Below, in pieces: positions 36,001 through 48,000 of a DNA stretch of 64,000 bases (the stretch's first letter is position 1; the number at the start of each line of letters is the position of its first letter). The stretch comes from Acanthaster planci. Lineage: Eukaryota > Echinodermata > Asteroidea > Valvatida > Acanthasteridae. The position numbers and the translations under genes were made by a program. The DNA lies in assembly GCF_001949145.1 (NCBI RefSeq), contig NW_019091431.1, forward strand, positions 1,411,426-1,475,425, given 5' to 3'. The notes beneath the pieces are model-generated. The model made no database searches. It worked only from the letters and a program-made list of their open reading frames with translations, and was not told where the DNA came from.

Positions 36001-39000
36001 TTTGAATTTGAATAAAATGTGGTACACTGAGTTATCTGATTGCACATAAATGTAAAAATTTGAATTCCCCAGACTAAAGACGGTGTGATTCGGGGCAAGT
36101 TTTTCTCTGGAATAGACTGGTTCCTTTGTGCCCTTCTTATCCACTGAGAAGGGGGTTTTTGTTGCAGAGTGTCTCTTATGTAACAAAGCTTGCCGCGAGT
36201 CACGAGGTACAGTTTTTAGTATGGAGAATTTAAACTGTTATCATCATGTGAATTTAAAGAACTCAGTGCACCAGATTTTATTGAAATTTAACTTTTAAAA
36301 GGCTTATTAGATGACACTGTCTCTTTCAAACAGGCAAGCTCCTCACTGAGCTTTGTAGAAAAGGACCAGATTTTTCCATAAATTCTGCTGCAGTTTTAAT
36401 TTGCTACTCATTTATTGCACCCCAAACCTTCTCATTAAGCTGCTTGAGAGAAATACAATCAAACAAATTACAGCAATGAATATGAGGATAAATCTTCAGA
36501 TGTTTCACTTTGTTTTTTTTTTTTTCAAATGGAGGAAAACAGGAGGCATAAAAATGGTGCGAAAAAATAGTGTGAGGAGTACGAGTTGCCATGCACATTA
36601 CGCTACAGATGACGGATGTGTCAGAACAAGTAGTGAACTTTGGATTTTATTCAACAATGAAATCAATGACAAAAGTAGAGGACTGGGAGCCATGGCAGAC
36701 CACCGATACGTGCAAACTGCTCTGTGAAAATGGATCACAATATGTAATAAGCAAGTACTCAATCTAACTTTTCTAAAGTTTGTCCTGAAAAGTTTTTACT
36801 CTTCAAGGGTGAAACAGAGCCAATGCTAGATATTTGAGTGTCTTTTTTAAAGTGAATTTTCTGTAGGGAGAGAGGCCAAAAAAGATTGGAATGGTTTCAA
36901 ACAACTGTATTTCAAAACCACAAGCACCGTAAGAAAACAAGATGCACAAAATACAAGATTATTCTGGTTTTTTTTCCCCCCACAAATAAGTGACTCTAGA
37001 CATGATTTCGCATTATGTGATTGATTTTCACAAAATGAGTCACACGGCGCTGCAAATTTGTGGCGGGGGCAAAGCAAGGTTTATCTACAAAACCACGGTC
37101 AACTAAATGGAGAGCTACAAAGATTACTTTGAGGATACTGAATTGGGCAAAGCATTTTAAAGTGCTGAAAGCCTCTTTGTGATGGGGGAAAAACACCACG
37201 AACCAAACACATTTTTTTCCAAAAGCTTTTAAATGAGTCAGCCAATTTTCATTTTTTTGCGCAGATGCTATTGCATGTTCACTCTATTGAGACGGCTTTA
37301 TAAGATGATGACAAACTTAGGAGGAATTGCCCTTTGGTTACAAACTACTAAAGTTTTAAGTCCTATGCTGTTATCAGTTGTCTTAAAATGGTGGATCCTG
37401 AAAAGATGTCCTGGTAACACTTAAGATACACATAAAGTGCCAAGTACATGTACTCAGTAATCAATCTAACTACTCAACTCATTACGCGACATCAAATCTA
37501 ATTTTTTTACTGTTTGGTTAAGATCCTACCACCAAGCTACAGAGACACAGACTGCTGTGCAATATGAAAGAAGAAAAAAAAGGAAAGTGCTCTTTATCTC
37601 AAGTAAATCTTTCAAGGCTTGGACTTATTCCAAATTGCCATGCATTTGTGCAATTTTAAAAAAGAAAAGAAAAAAGGAAATTAATTTTAAAAAGGATTTA
37701 CACGTCAACAAACTTAATTTCCTCCACTAATTTTTAAGACAGGGTGGAAGGTAAAATTAAAACGTTTATAGAAAATGGATTGGTTTAAAGCATACGGTAA
37801 TTCAGCTGTAAAATATTCATGAATGTGTCGGCCATTTTAACAGTAATCCTCCATCTAACCAGTTAATATTTACATCCACTGCTTAATTCAGTAAGTTTCT
37901 CTAATATACCCCAAATTAATTGACTGGTGTAATCAGAGCACCACCTTGCCTTTTTGTATTTACTCTTTTGTGTAAAAAAAAATATTCTAATAATGCCTTA
38001 ATCTGATCCCAAAAAAAAAAACTCGCTTTCAGTAAAGTTTAGGACTGCCTGCCCAATGCTGCAACCAACAACTCTGCAAACAGTAAAATATTTGCGTTAA
38101 CACAAGGAGAAACCAACATTTTGTAATCATCAAGAACACAACAAAACACTGGTTTGTGTAAAAGGGACTTCAACATGAACAATAATTCCTATTTCAAGTA
38201 TCAGACAGGAATGAATATTTAAAAACTGATTTTGGCAGTGTTCTACTGAAATATGACACGTATCAAAAGGGCTACAAGAAGGAATACACAACATATTCAT
38301 AAGAATTTGAAAAATGCACATCAATTAAAAATCAACAGCACAGCATCTTGTTTGAAGCAGTACTGCATTACGATTAAAACATCCATGACAGTTGTCCGAG
38401 TATAGCTTGATCTACTGAAGTCACACCTGCAATTTGATTATGTAACATTGCCCGCAAAAAAACATTTTACAAGCTACAAGGTTTATTATTGAATATATTA
38501 TGCGCAACCAAGTTTTCCCAGATATGCTTACAAAAGTATGACAATCCCCCTTTTATGCAAAGCAATATCACTCTGCCTTGAGTGTCCCATGCACTGATAG
38601 GCCAGAAGTGGGTATAGGGCTGTTCCATTATGCCATAAGGGGGAGGGTAACGCTTGTGCAAAATGACACTATGACTAAGGTCGTGAAACAGTGGTTACAT
38701 TACACTGGACACTGGGGTAAGGGTGGGGCTGGAGGAGAGGTGGGGGCGGGGGGGCGAAGGAAAAGGTAAGGGAAAAGAGAAAATCAGACAGGGAGGGTAA
38801 GAAAAATGGAAGTCACAGAAACCATGGAAAAAGGAGGGAGAAATTCTTTCACTTAAAAGGTTTGAAAAAGATGAAAAGACAATGAAAAGGGGAAAGGTCT
38901 AAAGAATGTAATTCTTTGTCTTGTTTCAGAAAAATGCAATTCTCTTTTCAGGGCAAAAGCTGAAAAATGGACAAATTACTGCTGCTGGGTCACGTGCCTT

Positions 39001-42000
39001 CTTTACAACTAACCCATTTCAGATTGTGTCCCTAAATCTCATTCGTTTTAGATGACTCCGATGGGTTTCATTCTAACTGTAGACTTTCCTTTGTTTTCAT
39101 AAAAATTTGTGCACCCTCTTCGGTCTTTATCTGCTTGAAAATAATGACAATGAGATTGCCTCACGTTTGCTTCAAGATGGCCAGTAAGAGGAAGGAATTA
39201 TGCCCATCTCAAAGCTTTTGAATAGTTCTTTGACTATTTTTGTATTGAAGTCTTTAATAGCTGGGATCTGATGGGTGAAAGTCGAAAACAAATTTCAATA
39301 ATCAATACCCTCTACCCTTGGACAGCAATAAATGTTTATATCATAGTGTTATACTTTTAAACTCAGCCCTGACCCGAAGCATACTCACAAAAGTTCCCAA
39401 CTGATGAGGAAATAAAATCTGATCGGGGATCAGAGTCTGTGGGTTTAATACGGCAGCCATCTTGGGTGTCCTGGACACAACTTGATGAGGTTAAGAACGA
39501 GGCTATATGGCCAAAAAAGTCTGGTGCCGGTGGCGTGGTGATCAACTCCATAGCGATCCTCACCTTGAGCACAGGGAGCTAGACAAACATGGCTGCCACT
39601 GTTTTCTACTGGGCTGAACCAGAATATTCTGTAATTTCTACCCTATCAAAGCAGCGCACATTCTATCGTGGATGGAGCGAAACTTAGCAGCTATAAAAAG
39701 GCTATTTCCAAAATGCATTGAAGGCATGATAGGTCAATCTTCTGACAAACTTTAGTTTTCAAAAAGTTGTGATTCTTTAAATTTGTTTAGCAAGAAATTG
39801 GAGATGGCTTGTCTGAAACTTTACACATAGCAGGAATCGGGATCCATTGGTGATTCAATCTTTTCATCTCATCAGTTAATGCAAGCATTTTCATTTAACG
39901 CAGGGCTGAATTTAAAGGCTTACTGGAAAAATGAAGCTGAGAGAGACAGAGGTATAAAAAAAAAGAAAACAGAGCTGGACAAGTGGCAAAGGCAAGTAGA
40001 AAGGGCTGACTGACCGAGACAGTGAGAAAAAGCAAGATGGCGAGATTCAGATACGGTTCCATTGACGCCAGACAACAGAGTTATGTTAACTGCTGCATTA
40101 GAAAGTGTCAAGAGATACAGATCAGGTAAGAAGAAACTGGTTTAATGTTGGCTGAGGTACGGTAGGAGAGGGAGGGGGTGTTGGGGGAGGGGAGGGGGTG
40201 GGGGTGGGGTAGGGGGTGGGGGTAAGGGAAGATGTGTATGTGGGCAGGTCATCAACATCATATGCTAGGTTTGATTCAACAACCACAAGCTACACAGAAG
40301 GGACAGGGAGGGGAAAGGCTTCTAGTGCTACTGGTGACCCCAAATGACTGGGAAAAAAGAGACATTTACGCTATCTAACACTGGGAAGATTGTTAGACAA
40401 TATAGACATGTGAAAAAACTACTGAGAGAGAGAGAGAAAAAAAAAAACTGAGCAGCATGGGTGCTGTGACACTCACCACAACGCTAGCTTGGTTGTTATT
40501 ATGTTGGGCGGCCTTAATTTTGGTCTGGAGATGCGCGGGCGGGTGGAAATATTTGCATTTGTCGCGACTACACCGCCCCTTGATGTAGTCCATACAGACG
40601 GTGACGGTGTTGTCTAGCTGATCTATAGCAGCCCCCTCCGCAGGGTGGGCAAATTTACACTCCGCCCGCGAGCAGTTGCCCCGCTGAAACTCACGACAGA
40701 CCTGGGAGGAGGAGGGTTTTTTGGAGGGGTAGGGGGGTTAAAAAAATTAAGGAAAAAAAAAAAAGAGAGCAAGAAATTGGGAAAGGATGGGGTAAGAGGG
40801 TAGGAAAGCGCAGTGATCATGAGAAGTTGGAGAAGAGGGAAATGAGGCGATAGAGCACAAAAAGAAGAGACCATCAAACAGTTAATGTAGCAGGAAATCA
40901 CAATGACACCCCAAACTACCAACATAGCACAGAAAAAAATTCTTAAGGGAGGGGGTGTGGATTTCAATATCTTAATTTAAAGCATTGAAACTGATGACCT
41001 TTGAAATGACAACACATTAGGTGTGAGGGAGTTGGTTTTTGGTCGTATAAAAACCCAATGAGGTGTCACAGACATTTGACCTCCTAGCGCTCAAACTGAC
41101 AATAAAAATGGACAGCCACGGCATAATCGCAACACATTTGGAGTTTTTCATCATGTGACCAAGTCCCAGACAAGCCATCCTGCTGCAGCTTAAAAGAACA
41201 TGTGCGTAAGATGTAGCGGTGTCTTAATGAAACCAGACAGTGTCTCATTTTCCTCAAAATGAACATAAACTTTCATATCATCCTCTATCTAGCAAACTTA
41301 TTAGGGTCCATCAATGCCCATTCTTTTGGGAATAGCCTTCTCAAATTCAACTTGGTTTGATCACTGTGCATGTTTTGTTTGGAACCAGCTTTAAGTTACA
41401 CAGCCAATACACAGCATTATTCTGATTTGTGAATTTTGTGAAACTCACACGTGCACTTGATAGTTCCAGTAGAAATGGCCCCTCTATCATAAAAACTCTA
41501 CTATGAGGGAATTCTGGAGATTCAAGTAACTCCCAACAGAACCACCATATTTGAGGAATGGACAATCTCGGGGAGTTAGCGTGAGAAAAAAGACAGGCAA
41601 ACAGGACAAACACAGAACAGGACAGGATTTGATATTCTTACTTCCAACTTGTCGTTCTTGGGACGCTGTGGAAGGTAGGGTATTACAGTTCCATTTGGGG
41701 TCAGTATCTGACCAGGTGTGGGGAAATCCTGCATATGACTTGCTGGAGCCATGGTGGGAGCTGCTGTCAGATATGGTGAGTACATAGAGTTGAGTTGACT
41801 GGGCACTTGGTTGGCTGTGGGCTTGAGGGGGAAAAATAAAACAGACTTTGAAGCTGACATTTGGAACTGAAATGTGGATACAATGCATTTGCTCCCCTCC
41901 AAAAAAAGCGCAAGTTCATTGAGGTTTGGTGATCATAATGACAGCTTTGCCTTGTCAACACTTAGGATTGGCTTTTCCATCTGGTGGTCTTAAATTGCAA

Positions 42001-45000
42001 CAACCAATGCAAATATATCCCCTTTTCCCTAAAACGCTGGAAAACTAGCAGTCAAACAAAAGTCCTCTTTTGAGTGAAAGTCTAAAATGAGTTGGCTCTT
42101 GTAACGGAACACCGTTTGACGGGCTAATACATGCATGTCAAATTAGCAAGATTAAAAAATATACAACCTGACATTTAACGAACAGCCATGCAGATTCTCC
42201 ATACTCTTAGTGTAATGTTATTTCAGCAACAGTGCAGCGTGTGCAGCGAGTCATGCTTACTTTCATTCAAGCAACAACCATCAACACAAAATGCTTTTGG
42301 AAGGCCTTTTAGTCATAAAACATGCATAACAACTTTATTAAAAACACGCACACTGACATTTTCTGTTTTCAATACTTCTGTGGTTTTCAATTTGTCTTGA
42401 TTTTCTTGCCTACTGCAAGAGGGCAGGAAACATCATTGTCACCTTGACACACACTATGGCTGACAAACGTGGGACTATGGCAGACTTTCATCATTTGGAG
42501 TAAGGGCTCAAGAACACTGCGCACTGAACACGCAATACACTTCTGTCAGTATTAGCATTGGATTAATAGCATACACTGTTTCCTGTTCATGACCAGAGCT
42601 TAATTTGGGCATGAAAAGACCGGTGTCAGTGTGATTATGTTGCCCTCACTTGGTTGTGAGCAAGGATGCTGACAGCTTGTATGGTCTAAACTACGCCGAA
42701 GGATTCACACTTGAAATTCGTTGAAAGATTTAGTGGCAAGTCCATGAATCCAATTCAAAAATAGCTTGATGGCTACCTTTAGTGTAGAAACACTCATAAT
42801 AATTTATACAAGAAGGATGAGGGATCAGCTCTGACCAAGCTGTTATCTTTCAACCTGTTTCCCCCAGCGACATGACTACAGTGAACACTAGGCCTAAGAT
42901 GTGGCATTCTCAGTGGGCTAATCACGATGTGCAGTGCTCTTAAGAAACAGTCACTTTTACAGCCTTGGGCAAATAGAAAAAGAAAAAAATAGTAGGGGAA
43001 GGTGTGTTTCTCACGCAACATGTCTATTGAGTGTTTCAATTGTGGCCAGGCTCCACAATTCACAGCCTATCTCACTTGAAGAGTGAAAATGTTTCACTCG
43101 GGGACAGTTTTTGGCAATCCTATGTCGACTGAAGATGATGATTCACACAACAGTGGGAGTTGTGTGATATGTACGTGTATTTGGAGTTGAAGAGTTCAAA
43201 AGTTCTTCACACGGCTGATTTGGACTTGGCATGAGTTTTCTTTTAATTTTTACTGTTATAAAATTTGATTTGGCATTCACTTTATCTCACAAATTATCTC
43301 TCTGTACAGCTGGGAGAATGGGCTTTTTTTAACAATGGGGTAGATGACTGTCCATAGATCTAACAGGTATAGCTGCACAATGGTAACATGCCTCCCAACA
43401 GTTTGGGAACATAAAGAAAAATGGTTTACACTCCAACTTTTGAATTCATTTCAGAACTTAAGCTTGATTTCAAGAACACATTGAACAAACAAGAGCACAA
43501 TTTCTGATGAAATAAACTCAGATTTGAGTTCTAAAGAGGTGCAAACAGCAAGACTGAAATAATGTTCCCCTTTCAATTACACTAGCACTGGCAAAATTAC
43601 TACATTTATTTTATGAAAGGTTGTCATCAAAAAAAACCCCACAAACTGCACAAGTACTTTTCAACATTTTGAAGAAAGCCCAAGCACAATTGACAGACTT
43701 TCAGGCTTCTTGGAGAAAAAAATTCCACTTGTCTTAAGACACTGAACTGAAGGGGAATGAACCAAAACTAAATGTAAAAAAAAAAAAAATCATAACTAAC
43801 CATGGAAACAGGCATGGGGTAGAAGTAGGTACTGTAGAAAGATGATTCAGACACAGCGGGTGATGTACTGAGGGCAGGAGAGGTACTCAACGCTGGGGAT
43901 GGTGCCTACAGGAGCAACAAACAAACCAACAGAAAAAAAGGGCGAAAAACAAGGCTCAATCATTGCTGGAATGGTGGAGAGCTCAACACGAATATCCATC
44001 AGCATTAGGTTTGGTTTCTTGCCTGTGAATATTCATAATCAACCTGGATTTTCCCAAGGAAGGGGAGGGGGGTTGTGTCCTGCATTTATTCATAATCTGT
44101 GTTGATGACACTTGGTTAACACACTGAATATTCATGACAGAGCCTTGTTTGGGAATAGTTCCTTCCTATGCAGGAGTACTGTACATAATTATGGTCTCAG
44201 CATGACTACTGTTAAACTGAATGTTCACAAAAAAGACAGCTTGTAGCTAGGGCTTTCATGGCGATGGAAGTAAAACAAAAATGTGATGAATATTCATCAC
44301 ACACTCAATAAATACAAACATTACATGAATATTCATGATTAATAGGAAGTTATGTAGATAATAGTTTAATGGTCATTTCAAACAAAATCATATTTTTTGT
44401 ACATGAAATGTTTTTCAGAAATCACTTTACATTTAAACTTCTCAGATAAATACGCCAATAGAACAGATGCAAGCCAAGAAAGAATACTGAAAATATTTTG
44501 CTGAAATCTGTAAAAGCGAGACAGATGAACAGCTACAGAAAAGAAGAAGAAGCCCCAGACAGACAATCGCAGCCTAAGATACATTCTTCACCCTGGGCTT
44601 AACTCCAGGGCACCACCAGTAGCAATTATAAACATCCCTACAGACACTTGGACTAAAGGGGTAGGCCATGTCAGCAACAGACACCCCTCAAGGGTGAGAA
44701 ACAAAAGGACTCCCCATGGAAGGATAATGCAAGACTGACACCCGGACAAGGAGCGATTAATAAAGAAAACAGAAGGCTGTAGTGGATGGAGATGGAAACT
44801 GATGGGATCGACAGTCTCCAAGAAGGAAACAGGGGACTATGGCAGGAAAACATCTTCCGGGCTCAGTTGATGCTTATCTAAATACCCTGAAAAGGAGGGG
44901 GGGTCGTGGAGTTGAATCTGCATTTCATAAATGAAGCCATGTTGTGAATCTCAACACTCCAACGGGGAAATGTGTCCAGGATCCAAGTCCCCACAAAAAG

Positions 45001-48000
45001 ACAAATACTACATTAGACTCTGAAGCGTGGACCTGTCCTATCCCATTGGAGAAGTCCAAACAGGGTATGTGTCAGCTTTGTATTCCACAAAATGGAATGT
45101 GTAGGACCTCTTCACTGACAAAACCCCAAACAGAAGATTGTACAGATATCCTCACACAGGATGGAATGCATGCGGTTCAATGAAAACAGCGTCCAAGAGT
45201 ATGTTTACTCACACAAGCTAAACCTCTGTCTAAATCATCAAATGTAGGGTAAAATCAATCTCCCCAGGCGCTCACAGTTGCAGATATAAAATCCTTTATT
45301 CACACATCTCAAGTCCTTAATATGTGCAATGTCAGTTACTGGACATTGGCCGACGGGACAAGAATATTGACCACATCGGATTCACGTCAATCTTGCAACA
45401 GAATTGCCAAATTCTGAAATGCAGATGTACAAACAGCCAAGTCTGCCAAACTAAACAATGGACAAATCAATAAGTAACAAATAGAAAAGATAAATAAGAA
45501 AAATTAAAACTACATATATGGATCATCAGAGATGTCCCTGACTCCTAATGAAGAAAAAAATGTCAAGAAAATGCCAGCTAAAAAAAATCTACTGCACCAT
45601 ATTCTCTTGCCACTTGCATTGTGTACTTGTTACAGTGAAGTGAAACCCAAGAACTGTCTGAACAGAGGAGCTTTGCCAATGGCACATCATGCAGATGAGC
45701 CCCCCCCCCATTGGCCATTCCCCTCTCTTGGACGGAGAGTAAACACTTTGAATCTGGCTACCAGAAAAGGGACCAAGGTCTGGACGATTTGCGGTGGCAA
45801 GAAATGAGAGGAAGAAAAAAGTCCTATAAAACCTGCAACCAGAATGACCGTGTAATAACTGTCAGATCTTGAAAATTTCATGCTCCTCGGAGGAGAGCTG
45901 AAGTGCTGCGCATTTAGACGTCAGAGGAGAGACGTCCAACTTGACACACAGTATGACCGCTAAAGGAAAAAACCAAATGAAAAGATACAACACCATGACT
46001 CATGCACAAATAAAAAAAGGAACCAAAGAAAGCTGGAGAGAAGGCGTCAAGGGCCAGTTTGATTGATAGCCCCGCAAGAGACAGGGTCAGCTGAGTTCAC
46101 CGGCTGGTCGAAAAAAATCACCGCTGTTGTAATTAATTCGAGCTGCTTTTGTCTGGAGGTGAGGACTGCCAACTCAGTGTATCCTCGTGTCAACGCTCCC
46201 AGACTGAGAGACCTACACTTGTTTTTTTTTTTCCCTGCCTCTCACGCTCTCTCTCTCTCTCTCCTTGTTTCTTTCTGCCACCGTGCTGGGTAATGATATC
46301 AGCCTTTCAGCGTTAAGTGGATCAAGCGTGGAAATTAAGTCTAATAAAGACCAGCTCTTATCTCGTCGGCGTTGTTGGGTGCTGGTGAGTGGCTCACTGA
46401 GCCTGTTCATGCAAATAGATCCCAGCTACCGCGCAATCTACAAAAAGCTCCCGGCAAGTCAATGAAAACCCAATGGAGGCAAATACTGGAACAAGAATTC
46501 ATTATTCTTTACCTTCTTTTGGGGGAAACAACACAGTACATTGAAAAAAAAAAGAAGACAATATTCTCCTGGTAATAAGGCATTTAGTCATATTCCTGCT
46601 TTCAAAATGGTTGCTCAATCTGAGTTCATTGAAACGCCCAAACCATGGCAAATAACGCAAGAGTGAATACACTATCCCCTTAACCTTGAAGGAAAAGGAA
46701 TAGATAATCAAATATCACAATTTTTTGGATTTGAACCCTCCTGAGCTCACAAAGACAATGGGAATTTCTGTCAGTTTTTAGCTTAGTGACTTGTTCCCTT
46801 GGCACCATCAAAATAAAACCAAATACATCTAGTCAGTTCTACATTTACTACTTGTCTGAAATGCATGTTGTCTAGTGCACGAGCGACTCCAGTATTTTCA
46901 AATTACAGTCTTTCTTACTTGAAATGAAACGGAAAAATAAATGAACACAATTGTTCTCAAGAAACAGTTGGCAACTACAGCTCAACCAAAGTAACAGCTG
47001 AAACAAGGGGGGAAAACACTACCAGGTCTATCCATTCTGAGTGGAAAGAAAGAGGGCATGTTTTTAAATGAAATCGACAGTCCTTTGGTACGAACTCACT
47101 GCATAGGTGCGCAAGTTTATGCGCATTTGACGCCCAGCACGTTGAATACGCGCAACAAATTTATGCTGGAATGTATGGTCTTTGTATGTATGCCGAATGC
47201 TTGCAAGAAACCGGTTGGAAAACTTCGCACCAGTCTGTTTGTCTTTTGCCGGTGAGGGTGCACTTCAATTCAGGGCGGATATAATAAAACGAACTGGATG
47301 AAAGTGCATTCTACGATGGTACAAATATTGAGGACTTTTTGTTGTAATGGCGGATGATCCTTCTTGGCTTGTAAAATAGTCTGCCATGTTTCCATTTCAT
47401 TGAAGGAACAGAGTGAAATTCCAACAACTGAAACTGAAGTAAGTTGGAGTGAAAACAAACACCGAAAGCAAAAACTTGAAGCGATAAGAGGTTTGGTGAC
47501 AGAAAACTTTTGAAGACAGACACAAATTACAAAAAAAAAAAAGACAACACAACAGAAGTTAAACATATGCCACACAGGTCAACAGTTCGAAACCTAAAAA
47601 AGCCACATGAACAGAAATAGCAGGTATTAACATTTCATTTATTGCATGCAAAAGGAGTCAGGACAGGTACATGTAGCATGCACTGATCTATTAAGGCACT
47701 GGAGGGTGCCATTAAGGGAAGATAAGGAATTTGTCCACCATCCGGCTTTCCTCCAGCTGTCCAAAAGGTGTGGCTGCAGCTGTGGCAAAAATGTTCACCT
47801 ATGCAATCCCTTGGGTCGTAGCTGCATCCACATACTATAGAAATGTGTTACTGCCAGCCGCAGCCACCTGATTTGGATAAAGCGCAGCAAATCCTTCCTC
47901 TAAAGCGATCACCGGCTGTTTGAATAGCACCCTCAGGTTCACGCACAAGAATGGTTTCAAATGTGATCCTTGTTTCACATTTCACGGTGAAAGAGTTGGC

